From NCBI GenBank assembly GCA_030407315.1, contig JALQPE010000993.1:28586-92585 (forward strand): a stretch of 64,000 bases of DNA, in the 5' to 3' direction. Both the position numbers and the translations under genes were made by a program. This DNA comes from Asparagopsis taxiformis (taxonomy: Eukaryota; Rhodophyta; Florideophyceae; Bonnemaisoniales; Bonnemaisoniaceae). The first letter of the stretch is position 1. Every line of letters starts with the position of its first letter. Below are positions 26,068 through 35,051 of the stretch, one piece after another. The notes below the pieces were generated by a model. The model was not told where the DNA came from and did not search any database. It saw only the letters and a program-made list of their open reading frames with translations.

Positions 26068-27357
26068 ATGGCACCAGCGGCGCAAGGAATATTTGTCAAG
26101 TCCCCTGAGGAACGCAACGCACAGCCTCTTCCAGCAGCACCTCGAAACGTGTTTCTCCACTCCAACAGCTCCCTCCAGCATGGAACTACTAAGACGTGGA
26201 CAAATTACTATGAACTACCAGTTGAATACACAGTGGAAATTCACAATTCCATCCTCTCGGTGGATAGTGACGCACTCGCCACACGCTTTATGCCGCACGG
26301 CTTGAAACGTCGCTTCTGTGTTGTCGATGACAACGTATGGAAATTGTACGGCTCCAAAATTGTCGCCTACTTCAAGTATCATCACGTGCAACTCAAAGTG
26401 GTCATCGTGCGCGGCGGCGAAGAGAACAAATTGTTCTCCGCCGTGCAGGAAATCTTTGATGCACTGTGCGAATTTGGCCTACTGCGCCGTGAGCCTATCA
26501 TCGCCATCGGCGGCGGTTGCGTGCTAGATATTGTAGGCTTTGCTGCAAGCAGCTATCGTCGAGGTGTGCCATATGTTCGCGTCCCAACCACTCTTCTGGC
26601 TATTGTAGATGCTAGCGTGGGAGTAAAATGTGGCGTCGACTGGCAACATCCTACAATGGGCGGTTTAAAAAATCGTATGGGAGCTTTCTATCCTCCATGT
26701 GCTGCATTTCTCGACAAGTCATTCATAGCAACTCAGGATGAACGCAATGTAGTGAATGGAATGGGCGAAATTATGAAACTAGCTCTGGTGCGCAGTGCAG
26801 AGCTGTTTCATCTGCTTGAAGCTCATGGAAGAAGGGTTATTGATCAGCGATTCCAATCTCATGGAGACGATGTGGCTGATCGTATCATAGAGCTGTCCAT
26901 ACAGATCATGCTGGAAGAGCTGGGTCCAAATTTATGGGAATATCGATTGGAGAGGTGTGTCGACTATGGACATACGTTTAGTAAGATTTTGGAGATGAAT
27001 GCCAACCCGTTGATCATGCATGGTGAGGCGGTGAACATTGATGGCTTTATATGTGTGCTGCTATCGCACAATCGAGGATGGATTTCACGTCAACTCCGGG
27101 ACAGAATTCTGAAGACGATGCAAACCATTGGGCTGCCTACTTGGAACAGTGCTTGTACAATGGAGTTGATGTGGCAGGGCGTGCAGGATGGGATTGAACA
27201 TAGGCATGGGAAGCTTCGGATGCCACTGGTGAAGGACGGGATTGGAAGCTATGGATTCATCCAGGACTGCTCGCGGGAGGAGATTGAGGCGGTAATCGCG
27301 GACAATTTGTCGTTGCAATCACAACATGGAGCTGGGCCGAAGGAACAGTGTGGATAG
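26068..27357 (+). CDS. Sugar phosphate cyclase, EEVS/DDGS type
   Basis: The ATG at 26068 gives 429 residues of the dehydroquinate-synthase-like superfamily. Visible motifs are the Gly-Gly-Glu-Glu-Asn-Lys substrate/NAD loop, Gly-Gly-Gly-Cys-Val-Leu-Asp-Ile-Val-Gly-Phe-Ala-Ala, Val-Pro-Thr-Thr-Leu-Leu-Ala, Leu-Lys-Asn-Arg-Met-Gly-Ala-Phe, and metal ligands Glu234, His302 (Tyr-Gly-His-Thr-Phe) and His318 (His-Gly-Glu-Ala). The Val-Gly-Val-Lys-Cys-Gly-Val segment and the Leu-Lys-Asn-Arg motif differ from true dehydroquinate synthase. They resemble enzymes that cyclise sedoheptulose 7-phosphate, giving 2-epi-5-epi-valiolone or demethyl-4-deoxygadusol, the mycosporine precursor. No O-methyltransferase domain is fused or adjacent. 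No clear transit peptide, so the cytosol is likely. Confidence 0.82.
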   Translation: MAPAAQGIFVKSPEERNAQPLPAAPRNVFLHSNSSLQHGTTKTWTNYYELPVEYTVEIHNSILSVDSDALATRFMPHGLKRRFCVVDDNVWKLYGSKIVAYFKYHHVQLKVVIVRGGEENKLFSAVQEIFDALCEFGLLRREPIIAIGGGCVLDIVGFAASSYRRGVPYVRVPTTLLAIVDASVGVKCGVDWQHPTMGGLKNRMGAFYPPCAAFLDKSFIATQDERNVVNGMGEIMKLALVRSAELFHLLEAHGRRVIDQRFQSHGDDVADRIIELSIQIMLEELGPNLWEYRLERCVDYGHTFSKILEMNANPLIMHGEAVNIDGFICVLLSHNRGWISRQLRDRILKTMQTIGLPTWNSACTMELMWQGVQDGIEHRHGKLRMPLVKDGIGSYGFIQDCSREEIEAVIADNLSLQSQHGAGPKEQCG

Positions 27358-27470
27358 AATGTTTAGCGATAAGTTTGATATTTTTTTCTAATGCTGAGAG
27401 AATGTGGGAACAATATTATTAACAATGTTGGGTGTGGTGCGTGCGATTGTGATGGCCAGTGGTAGACGAA

Positions 27471-27929
27471 TTAATCTTCGAGACCTTTTCGAACCTCGCG
27501 ACGAACTGCACGATAAGCATCGCGAATTTTATCTCGAACAGTAAATGCGGTCGTCCTCGTCCAGCGCAGCATTCTTTTCACGAGCGTGTTGGCGCCGCGA
27601 ACTTGCAACAGCACGGCGAGAGCGTAGATGCAGCCGATAAAGAGGGTGACGAGCGCGACGAGAATGTCGTAGAAAAAGATGACGACACTGATAGCGCAGG
27701 CAGTGGCGACGATTTTAATGAAGCGTCGAGTTACGGACATGGAGCTGGACGATTTGGAAGCATCTGTGTCGGGCTTGCTGTCGGGCTTGTTGATGGCGCA
27801 TTTTACACGAGTGATAGATGGTGGGCGTGTGACGACTGATAGACGGCTGCGACGCGGTGACTTGTTAATTGTCGTTTGTTTGACATGGGTGACTGACGCG
27901 GACTGGTTTAGAAATGCTGGCGACGTCAT
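27471..27929 (-). CDS. Small two-helix membrane protein, possibly organelle-targeted
   Basis: From the ATG at 27929 the ORF encodes 152 residues. The first ~60 are rich in Ser, Thr, Arg and Lys with few acidic residues and a Val-Lys-Cys-Ala site, resembling a plastid transit peptide. Two adjoining hydrophobic helices (about 70-112: Ile-Val-Ala-Thr-Ala-Cys-Ala-Ile-Ser-Val-Val and Val-Ala-Leu-Val-Thr-Leu-Phe-Ile) are followed by a strongly basic amphipathic C-terminus (Arg-Asp-Lys-Ile-Arg-Asp-Ala-Tyr-Arg-Ala-Val-Arg-Arg). I recognise no family. An overlapping plus-strand ORF (27459-27839) appears to be its shadow. It converges on the cyclase gene with a 113-bp gap. Confidence 0.5.
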   Translation of the reverse strand: MTSPAFLNQSASVTHVKQTTINKSPRRSRLSVVTRPPSITRVKCAINKPDSKPDTDASKSSSSMSVTRRFIKIVATACAISVVIFFYDILVALVTLFIGCIYALAVLLQVRGANTLVKRMLRWTRTTAFTVRDKIRDAYRAVRREVRKGLED

Positions 27930-28432
27930 TGCTATGAAGAAGTGCTGGGTTTGTGTGGCGAGCGCTTCGGCGATCGTCTGGAGAGGGTGCACTATTTTTG
28001 CACTTTTCAAATTGAGATTTTCCTACAGTAGATCACAACTTGCGGCTGTGGCTGCGCATGACTTGAGGCCGAGATAGAGCGACTAGTTGAGAGCACGCTC
28101 CATTGCCAAAGTAAGCTAACTGCATCACGATGCGACCAAGCAGACACTCATTTCAAGGACAATTCATTCCTTGTCTGGCGCTGGTTGGACATGGCACTTG
28201 AGCTCGACATTTCGACAGCCAGGCGCACTTGAATTGTAATCCTGAATTTCCATAATATTTTGCACCTCTGAAAAAATAAATGTAGATTATCCATTCTGGA
28301 TCGGCGTCGCCGACGTCTAACCCTAACCGGCCAACCGAGTCGTCATCACTTTCATACACTTTATCGACTGTCCGCATCCGTTTCGACCATCCCAATCCGC
28401 TATACGCGCAGTCCACTCACCATCCGTCCAAA
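27930..28432. promoter_or_regulatory. Divergent intergenic promoter region upstream of eS10
   Basis: About 500 bp between the small membrane-protein gene and eS10, which are divergent. The eS10-proximal part has an A/T-rich AAAAAATAAATG stretch near 28268-28280 and a CTAACCCTAACC motif at 28317-28328, of the telo-box type often found before ribosomal protein genes in plants. Function is inferred. Confidence 0.4.
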
Positions 28433-28885
28433 ATGTTGATGCCCAAGAAGAACCGCGTTGCCATCTACTCGCAGCTCTTCAAGGATGGCGTGTGCGTTGT
28501 GAAGAAGGACCCGATGCTCAAGAAGCATCTCGAAATCGATGTGCCCAATCTGCACGTGATGCAGACGATGAAGTCGCTCAAGTCGCGCGAATACGTGCGC
28601 GAGACCTTCTCGTGGCAATACTACTACTATTATCTCACAGACGAGGGCATCGAGTATCTGCGATCTTACCTCAATTTGCCAACTACCGTCAAGCCCGTCA
28701 CCCTCAACCCGCCGCCGCGTCAGACCGCCCGCTCCTCCTTTGCCGGCCGTGGTGGCGATCGTCCTCCGCGTAGATACAATGACGGTGCAGAGAAGAAAAT
28801 GGGACCTGGTGGCGACTTCCGTCCTTCCTACCGTGAGGGCAGCGGCGGTTTCGGAGGTCGTGGTGGCCCGCTCCGATCTGAATAA
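28433..28885 (+). CDS. RPS10: 40S ribosomal protein eS10
   Basis: The 150-residue protein matches eS10 from its first residue: [39 protein letters not shown] and Thr-Asp-Glu-Gly-Ile-Glu-Tyr-Leu-Arg. The C-terminal third is an Arg/Gly/Pro-rich tail, as in other eukaryotes. It is a component of the small cytosolic ribosomal subunit head. No intron. It ends 126 bp from the convergent HTATSF1-like gene. Confidence 0.97.
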   Translation: MLMPKKNRVAIYSQLFKDGVCVVKKDPMLKKHLEIDVPNLHVMQTMKSLKSREYVRETFSWQYYYYYLTDEGIEYLRSYLNLPTTVKPVTLNPPPRQTARSSFAGRGGDRPPRRYNDGAEKKMGPGGDFRPSYREGSGGFGGRGGPLRSE

Positions 28886-29010
28886 CTAATTGTTTTGTGT
28901 GCGCTGCGTTGCTCTGTGTGACACCCCTTGTATATGTCTTTATGCAATTTAGTAGGCATACACCGCCGTAAATGCACAACTTGTTCAAGCAATCCGTTTT
29001 CAGTTTGCTA

Positions 29011-30231
29011 CTAGCTCTTCTCGTCTCTTTGCGTCGTAGTTGCTTGATCCTCCTTTTCCAACCATTCTTGCCATTTTCGCTCTCGTTCTTTCCTATCCTC
29101 TTCCGTCTCTTTGTACCTGTAATCAGTGACGCCGTCGTAAAGCTGGGCTTTTAGCTTGCGCCCGTCGTACCAGCGATTATTCATCACCTCTATGCACTTG
29201 AGACATGCGTCTGTCGAAGCAAACTTGACCGCTACAACACCCTCAATGTTTCTTTCAAATATTGTTATTTTCTCGACTTGTCCACACGCCGCGCAACCCT
29301 CTTCCATGTCCTCTCGTACATCATCGTAGTTTACATTGTTTGGATCAAAGACGTTCATCAGGATAACAATGCGTGGAGCATTTCCATCTGACTGTCCATC
29401 TTCAGCCCAGCTTAGCGCCACATTCACCAGGTCCCTACGCCCATACGTCCTCCGAGCTTTCTTCTCCACCTCTTGCTTGCTACCATCTTCACCAGATACA
29501 CCATTGCTTTCCGCGGAAGCTTTCTTATGATCAAAAGTAGCCATTTCGATTTCAATTGGCGTACCACCAGGTCTGAGCGGCGTGCCATCAAGCAATTGCA
29601 TGGCATTTTCAACACTTGGAGCGAGTGCATACGTTATAAGCGCATCACCTTTTAGATTGCCTTCATTATCCCTATAGAGCTTGACTCTAGGTTGTCCAGT
29701 TTCCGGATTCGGTAAGATGATACCACATTTTGAAAAAAACGAACCAACCTCCCTCTCCGACGCATCACTGGGGATTCCTGTCACATATATGCTCGTGTTC
29801 ACCTTCTTTTTTGATTTAGTTGCTTCACGAGCTCGCTTCCGAGATTGTCTCTTCCGTTCTTTCGCTATCGCTTTTTCCAGATCTGGATGGATTGGTACTT
29901 CATCTGCACCAGGAATTAAACCAGTGTGCGGTTGGCTATTGGGAATTTGTGCAGTCACATGCTCTGCGTTATTCGTTGTATCTGCAATTTCCACTTGTAC
30001 TTCATCCAAGGACGCCATCGCTTTTGAAGCAAGTTTTCGAAGATAGTCATGTTCTGAAAGTATGGACCATTCGTCTTTATCCAATTGAACATCGCTGGAC
30101 ACTCGTGTCAAGCCATCTATTTTTCCATCCGAAAGCAATGATATTAGCGTCTCTGCGTTCACTGGTCCCGTTGTAGACGCCTGTTCCGTGATGTACCACC
30201 ACACCTTTTCCTTGTCGTCTGCATCACTCAT
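29011..30231 (-). CDS. HTATSF1/CUS2-like U2 snRNP splicing factor
   Basis: The 406-residue protein has an N-terminal GYF-like segment (Trp-Trp-Tyr-Ile, Gly-Pro-Val-Asn-Ala-Glu-Thr-Leu). A basic linker is followed by RRM1 (Ser-Ile-Tyr-Val-Thr-Gly-Ile-Pro ... Gly-Asp-Ala-Leu-Ile-Thr-Tyr). RRM2 has Val-Ile-Leu-Met-Asn-Val-Phe, an acidic helix (Asp-Asp-Val-Arg-Glu-Asp-Met-Glu-Glu-Gly-Cys), Gly-Val-Val-Ala-Val-Lys-Phe and Asn-Asn-Arg-Trp-Tyr-Asp-Gly-Arg. RRM2 has the features of a U2AF-homology motif: an acidic helix A and an Arg-aromatic-like loop. This is the Tat-SF1/CUS2 architecture; these factors bind SF3B1 and help U2 snRNP assembly. The acidic domain at the end of animal HTATSF1 is reduced to a short Glu-rich tail. 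Head-to-head with LSM5. Confidence 0.88.
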   Translation of the reverse strand: MSDADDKEKVWWYITEQASTTGPVNAETLISLLSDGKIDGLTRVSSDVQLDKDEWSILSEHDYLRKLASKAMASLDEVQVEIADTTNNAEHVTAQIPNSQPHTGLIPGADEVPIHPDLEKAIAKERKRQSRKRAREATKSKKKVNTSIYVTGIPSDASEREVGSFFSKCGIILPNPETGQPRVKLYRDNEGNLKGDALITYALAPSVENAMQLLDGTPLRPGGTPIEIEMATFDHKKASAESNGVSGEDGSKQEVEKKARRTYGRRDLVNVALSWAEDGQSDGNAPRIVILMNVFDPNNVNYDDVREDMEEGCAACGQVEKITIFERNIEGVVAVKFASTDACLKCIEVMNNRWYDGRKLKAQLYDGVTDYRYKETEEDRKERERKWQEWLEKEDQATTTQRDEKS

Positions 30232-30502
30232 TTTGGCGACAGCGTGAGCTGATTACGGCACAATTTGAGTGACGCAGTCTCCTTCCTCGGCTTGGTTGCA
30301 AAACGCTGAATGTGTTCGCGGCATATTTCAAATTTATTTTGCGTATCAATCCAAAATTGGCATTTGATCTGCTCTCAGGGAATCTTTTTTCTGATAACAA
30401 CGCGCGCATACCAACTGGCTTCATGAGACAGGCCTCATTACATGTCGTTTGTGTGGCAGTGTCAAAAGTTCGGTTGCTTCAACATATCCATTAGTTTTGA
30501 CC
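30232..30502. promoter_or_regulatory. Shared divergent promoter, HTATSF1-like / LSM5
   Basis: A 271-bp gap between start codons of two divergent RNA-processing genes. No other gene fits here, so both promoters must share this segment. A purine/A-T patch lies at 30325-30345. Co-regulation is an inference from geometry. Confidence 0.4.
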
Positions 30503-30872
30503 ATGTCAGCTGTGGCGCCTCTGGGAGTGGCACAAATTCTTCCGCTCGAACTCGTTGACAAGTGTATCGGCAGCCGGATTTGGATCATAATGCGTGGTGA
30601 GAAGGAGTTGGTCGGAACTCTGCAAGGATTTGACGAATTTGTGAATATTGTACGTGGTACATTTCTCTAGTATGCTGACTGTGAACTTGGTGGTTCATCG
30701 CTTCCTGACACTTGCAACGTGCACTTTTCAATAGGTTCTTGAGGATGTAATTGAATATAACGAGACACCTGATGGTAGAACAGAGAAGAAGCTGGATCGC
30801 ATTTTGTTGAACGGCAGCAATGTGTGCATGCTTGTGCCAGGTTCCGAAGGGCCACAAAAGGAGCAGTCATGA
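30503..30872 (+). CDS. LSM5: LSm5, U6 snRNA-associated Sm-like protein (two exons)
   Basis: Spliced gene: exon 1 is 30503-30649, an 85-nt intron (30650-30734, GTACGT to AATAG, with CTGAC branch-like sites) follows, and exon 2 is 30735-30872. The 94-residue product reads [30 protein letters not shown]. Across the splice it continues Val-Leu-Glu-Asp-Val, then Ile-Leu-Leu-Asn-Gly-Ser-Asn-Val and Met-Leu-Val-Pro-Gly. These are the Sm1 and Sm2 motifs with LSm5 identity. It is part of the Lsm2-8 ring on U6 snRNA and the Lsm1-7 ring in mRNA decay. Without splicing the frame stops after Phe-Val-Asn-Ile-Val, so the intron is required. Confidence 0.95.
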
Positions 30873-31047
30873 CGTTTGTATGTTCACTTTATTGCATCGA
30901 GCAAAGTTTCTTTAGCTATGTACAGTAAGGTGAAAAAGTTAGTAGAGCCTTTGTTGGCATTCAATGTGATGTAATATGTTGCGCTCGCAAGTATGTGAAT
31001 CGTTAAAAATTAAGCTGAGGATGACTGGTATGGATGGTGTTCAAGGA

Positions 31048-32445
31048 CTAGAGATCGATGGTTTCAACTAATTTGCTCTGAACGATTGCATCAGGTTGGT
31101 CCGCAGATTGCTCTTTTTCCTCTCTAGTTTCCACAACTTGTGGCGTGTATCGCGCCAATCTCAAAAGAGCTTGTTGACTGACGACAGCGGCCGACATCAG
31201 CCCAGCACACATTGCAAACACTTTTACCACTGGCATGTCTTCGTAGAGTGCAACGACGACGATAACATTGAGCGGCACCCTAAAAAAATTCAAAATGGCG
31301 CTTCGGCTTTCTTCCGGAATATACGGTGCACGCATAGTCGCCATGCCAGGGAAATAAATGCCACACAGCACCTCAAACACCAAAAACGCCGCATAAATGA
31401 CTTGGACGTGCTGAAAAGCGGCGGCAATGAAGAAGACGAGCGCGCCAACTATGAACACATTTCTCATCAGCAGCTCGACACGCATTGAGCGCGACCAGTA
31501 CGAGAACAGATTGCTGCCGATCATGGTGGCGGCCATGAAGGTTGAAAAAATGGTACCGTGCGGAATTTCCAGTACTTGACCCGACGCCGTCTGCAATGCC
31601 GGCGTCCAGACAAAGGTAAATGTATACATTGCACCTTCAAAGGCGGCTTGCGACACACCCAAGAGCACAATTTTCTCGTCGGACAAGAGCGATGTCCATG
31701 CGCGAACAAAGGCACCACTAACCGACTGCTCGTTGTCACCATAGTTTTCGGTCCACGTGGCGATAATGACGACTGCGAGCACGACGAGAACGAATATGGA
31801 TACGTCGAATGGCATGACTTTGCCGAAACGATCGGCAAACCAACCGGCGACCTGGCCAGCAAGAATGGCGACGATCGCATTGGCGAATTGGGCGCGCGCA
31901 AAGGTACTACTGAGCAATGTTGGCGGGAAGGACCTTGCGGTGTGTTCGTAGACCATCCAGGCCTCAAATGCGGAGAATAGAATGGAGTATGCGACGCCGC
32001 CGAGAATGCGACCGAGGAGTAGTAGATCGAATGAGGAGGAGTGTTTGGTGAGACATGAGAGGATATAAGTGAAGCAATAGAGAATTGCGCTATTCTTTCT
32101 ACCAAATTTGTCTGCGGAGGACGCAATGATGGTGCCGAGGACGGCTGAGGATGCGAAACCGGCGATGTAGAGCTTGCCTATGTCGCTCTTTTCAAAGCCG
32201 TAATGGGAGTAGAGTGCGTACACATAAGGACCCTGCAGCCAATCGGCGGACACGGCGAGGAGGTAGACGAAGAGGTAATTGGTTTGAAAATTGGCAAATC
32301 GATCGCTGAGCGTCTGTTCTGTGCTAATTGGCGCGGAGCTGCCCTTCTTGGACGACTCTGGAGCGTTGGCGACGCGCGCTGTCGATGTGAGATAGTGCAA
32401 GATGAAGGTTGCTAGTGCCGTTGCGTAGAATATTGTCAAGTACAT
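31048..32445 (-). CDS. MFSD5/MOT2-type molybdate-anion transporter
   Basis: From the ATG at 32445 the protein has 465 residues and about twelve membrane helices of the major facilitator superfamily. The N-terminal half carries the MOT2 signature Ser-Ala-Asp-Trp-Leu-Gln-Gly-Pro-Tyr-Val-Tyr-Ala-Leu-Tyr, then Gly-Phe-Glu-Lys-Ser-Asp-Ile-Gly, Ala-Asp-Lys-Phe-Gly-Arg-Lys and Leu-Gly-Arg-Ile-Leu-Gly-Gly. The second half has Phe-Glu-Gly-Ala-Met-Tyr-Thr-Phe-Thr-Phe-Val-Trp-Thr-Pro and Gly-Ile-Tyr-Phe-Pro-Gly-Met. Such transporters take up molybdate in Chlamydomonas and occur in animals. Molybdate feeds nitrate reductase cofactor, which suits an organism with a plastid nitrite channel. Specificity is inferred. 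Ends 176 bp from the convergent LSM5. Confidence 0.88.
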   Translation of the reverse strand: MYLTIFYATALATFILHYLTSTARVANAPESSKKGSSAPISTEQTLSDRFANFQTNYLFVYLLAVSADWLQGPYVYALYSHYGFEKSDIGKLYIAGFASSAVLGTIIASSADKFGRKNSAILYCFTYILSCLTKHSSSFDLLLLGRILGGVAYSILFSAFEAWMVYEHTARSFPPTLLSSTFARAQFANAIVAILAGQVAGWFADRFGKVMPFDVSIFVLVVLAVVIIATWTENYGDNEQSVSGAFVRAWTSLLSDEKIVLLGVSQAAFEGAMYTFTFVWTPALQTASGQVLEIPHGTIFSTFMAATMIGSNLFSYWSRSMRVELLMRNVFIVGALVFFIAAAFQHVQVIYAAFLVFEVLCGIYFPGMATMRAPYIPEESRSAILNFFRVPLNVIVVVALYEDMPVVKVFAMCAGLMSAAVVSQQALLRLARYTPQVVETREEKEQSADQPDAIVQSKLVETIDL

Positions 32446-32721
32446 AGCGGTCGGACGGGCGCGATTGACGGCAAACAAGGGAAGCGTTGCTCGTAGCAGA
32501 TGCTATCACTCATTTATGACTGGATACACTGTACAAAATAGTGTCTAGTAGTGTATGAGATCGATTCCTGACACTTATGATACAGTACACTTTAAATTAG
32601 TTACACGCAGCGCAACAAACGATTCATTGCTCGACTTTACAACTATTCTACCGGCCTTCTGTATATCCCAAAATATCAACACTCCCGACAATCTTGACAC
32701 AAAATCAATTCGTTCATATAA

Positions 32722-34389
32722 TCACACGTACGCATCCTCAGCCCATTGCGCCTCGTCTACTTTGGACTCGCAGCTGTAGATCTTCACGTCCGATTTGAAT
32801 CGCTCCACCGCCTTGTTGTAGATCGCCAGATCCACTCGTTCCACTTTCCTATACTTCTCTCGTTGCTCTTCAGTCATGGCCGCCCAGATCTTCAGCGACG
32901 TCCACGGGTATCCCCCCGTGTTCTTCCGAGTCTTCGTGTCCGACAGCAGCGACGTGCCAACTAGACTATCAATCCCGTGCTCGTGTGCCATCACTTGCAC
33001 CGCTTTTTCTAGCATGCATTGCGATGCTTCCGTCTGCAATTGTAGTCCAACAAATGCAAATCGGTTCTCCAATCGATCCAGTACCTTATCAATTGCCTCG
33101 TCCTCCTTGTCCGCATCAACTTCGTACCGCTGCGAGGTAGGCGAAAATCCCATGCGACCGTCAGACAATAGTCGAGACGCATAGTAATTTGGACCAGCGT
33201 CCCTCACACGCGGGTCCGCTTCCATTTCTCCCAGCAGGAATCGAATCACTTCATCCTTGTCCGCATCGCCCTCATCTCTTCCGACGTTGCGTACGAAAAA
33301 GTGGTAGAAGAAACTGAGCTTGCGTGGAAGCGGGTGTCGAAACAACGAAAAATGTCGAACATCCCTTTCGCCGCCAAAAAAGTATTCACAGCCGTTTTCC
33401 CAATACTGATGCCCCATGACAATGTCAAACGTACGCAGTTTCTCCTTGGAAAACGTCTTGACCTGACCGAAATCACAGCGCCAATTGCGTTCCAGAGTTG
33501 TATCGGACGAATCGGCAACTTGCTGTTTGTAGCATGTTTCAATGTAGCCGAGTGGTGCTCCGCGTTTGGTCAGCTGCGGCTTGTTCTCACTGCGCTCCAC
33601 CAAATGCATGAGCTCAGACTTGGTTGAGACGCCGCCCGTCTTGTGCATGTGAAAGTAATTGAGCAGCGTGCGATTATTGAAGTTGAGATATTTAGCCAAG
33701 GGAATTAAATTGGTTTTATCATGTTGGTCACTGTCAGGCCATGAACGGATCCAACTGACGTATCCAGTATCAGTGACGCCGTTCCTGCTGAAATCATTGT
33801 TGAGCTGTTCGCTCGACTGCTGCTGCTGCTGCTTGTGCTTTTCCGACTGCAGTGGCTTGGTATCCTTAGCAGGAGCAACTGCAACTGCGCGCTGTTGTTC
33901 ACTGTCAGGGTTGAGAGGCGGCTGGGCAGAGTCATGTTGTTTCTGCTGAGGTTCGGGTACGGTATTTTCAGAGACGCGCGTGGCGTCGACAGGAGCGGGC
34001 TGTTGAGGCGGTTGCTCCCTTTCGACGGGTGGGGGAGCAGGCGGGTCGAGTTGTTGGATAGGACGAGTAGTGTTTTCTTGAGCGGCAATTGGGACGGACT
34101 TGGTGACAAAAGTTACATTGTTGGAGGAGAAGACGGAAAGGACGAATATGGCGAGAACGATGAGGAAAGCCACGGCGGCCATGGGCACACGTGCAAGCGG
34201 GTGACGGGGGGCGGCCTTCTTGGTAGAAAAGTCTGGAAAGCGTGGAGACTGATGCGAGGGGGCGGTGAAGGAACGGGGTCGGGTTGTTGGTCGACCATTG
34301 CGGTGCGGATGGGTGGTGGAGGACATGTCGGAGAGATTGAGGCTTTGGGGTCGAGCGGCAGTGCGTTCGCGAAATATGGGTTGGTGCAT
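32722..34389 (-). CDS. Golgi-type carbohydrate sulfotransferase (type II membrane protein)
   Basis: The 555-residue protein has a cytoplasmic Arg/Pro-rich tail, one signal-anchor helix (about residues 70-89: Ala-Ala-Val-Ala-Phe-Leu-Ile-Val-Leu-Ala-Ile) and a Gln/Pro-rich stem with a poly-Gln run. The lumenal catalytic domain starts near residue 240. It contains the 5'-phosphosulfate loop Phe-His-Met-His-Lys250-Thr-Gly-Gly and a 3'-phosphate site Ser-Leu-Phe-Arg-His-Pro-Leu-Pro-Arg-Lys, the pair that binds PAPS. This resembles the heparan-sulfate/uronyl 2-O-sulfotransferase group. In red algae such enzymes are candidates for sulfating cell-wall galactans, but the acceptor cannot be read from sequence. 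An ATG 63 nt downstream could also serve as start. Confidence 0.8.
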   Translation of the reverse strand: MHQPIFRERTAARPQSLNLSDMSSTTHPHRNGRPTTRPRSFTAPSHQSPRFPDFSTKKAAPRHPLARVPMAAVAFLIVLAIFVLSVFSSNNVTFVTKSVPIAAQENTTRPIQQLDPPAPPPVEREQPPQQPAPVDATRVSENTVPEPQQKQHDSAQPPLNPDSEQQRAVAVAPAKDTKPLQSEKHKQQQQQSSEQLNNDFSRNGVTDTGYVSWIRSWPDSDQHDKTNLIPLAKYLNFNNRTLLNYFHMHKTGGVSTKSELMHLVERSENKPQLTKRGAPLGYIETCYKQQVADSSDTTLERNWRCDFGQVKTFSKEKLRTFDIVMGHQYWENGCEYFFGGERDVRHFSLFRHPLPRKLSFFYHFFVRNVGRDEGDADKDEVIRFLLGEMEADPRVRDAGPNYYASRLLSDGRMGFSPTSQRYEVDADKEDEAIDKVLDRLENRFAFVGLQLQTEASQCMLEKAVQVMAHEHGIDSLVGTSLLSDTKTRKNTGGYPWTSLKIWAAMTEEQREKYRKVERVDLAIYNKAVERFKSDVKIYSCESKVDEAQWAEDAYV

Positions 34390-34717
34390 TGGGCGAGCGG
34401 AAAAGCACCGGCGGATCGGTGGGAGAGTGGCAGAGTGTATATAATATAGGAAGGGAATGTAATTTCCTGGGAAGGATGTGGAGGACTGATGAGAGTGGCT
34501 GACAGGATGTAACTACAGGGAATTAGCCAGTGGCGGCTGACGTCGTTGGCTGGCAGAGCGACAGGCAATAGTAGGCGCGCTTGAAGCAAAATATGAGTTG
34601 CGTGCGAGTTTTTGTGAGCGCGAACGTGGTTGGTTGTACATGTCTACTGTACATACGTAGAATGGCAAAGTATGATTGTCATTTTGCGCTGGAATGCACT
34701 GCACGGTGCAACACGAC

Positions 34718-34741
34718 CGGCCAGGCCAGGCCAGGCCAGGC
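34718..34741. repeat. GGCCA pentanucleotide microsatellite
   Basis: Four to five tandem copies of GGCCA. Confidence 0.85.
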
Positions 34742-34788
34742 GTCTTGTTGATCTCACTGTAATGTCATTCAATCTCATCTCATTCGCA

Positions 34789-34834
34789 GTGCCGTGCCGT
34801 GCCGTGCCGTGCCGTGCCGTACCGTACCGTACCG
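34789..34834. repeat. GTGCC/GTACC pentanucleotide microsatellite
   Basis: About nine tandem pentamers: GTGCC copies shifting to GTACC copies by a single G-to-A change per unit. The diverged block is contiguous, so the variant unit spread after arising. Confidence 0.9.
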
Positions 34835-35051
34835 CAGCTCTGCGGCACCCAAACGTTACTCGTTTGCTCTGCCGTCCAGTGCTGTGCCGTGCAGCTCGCG
34901 ATCACGTGCCGCAACCCACTTGCCATTGCTATACGCAACTGTATTCCTTTAATTCAGGTCGCGCACCATAACTAAGCCATATCCTACCCATATTCTCCTA
35001 CGAGTACACTATCTTAAACATTTCGTCAACGCACCGCAATCACGCCGCCTA

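Larger units (their letters stand above)
34390..35051. other. Intergenic region with two pentanucleotide microsatellites
   Basis: About 660 bp upstream of the sulfotransferase and downstream of the minus-strand hypothetical gene. It contains the two short tandem repeats listed separately. No ORF with convincing content. Confidence 0.4.

Noticed and set aside
27459..27839. Plus-strand 126-codon ORF rich in Asp/Glu
   Set aside because: Antisense image of the basic/hydrophobic minus-strand membrane protein.
28317..28328. Telomere-like CTAACCCTAACC
   Set aside because: Only two units and internal to a gene-dense region, so not a telomere or interstitial telomeric array.
32446..32478. TTG-initiated extensions of several genes (here the molybdate transporter)
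   Set aside because: Nuclear genes start with ATG; the first in-frame ATG was used for this and similar cases (MAP kinase, cyclase, Cut8-like, homocysteine methyltransferase).
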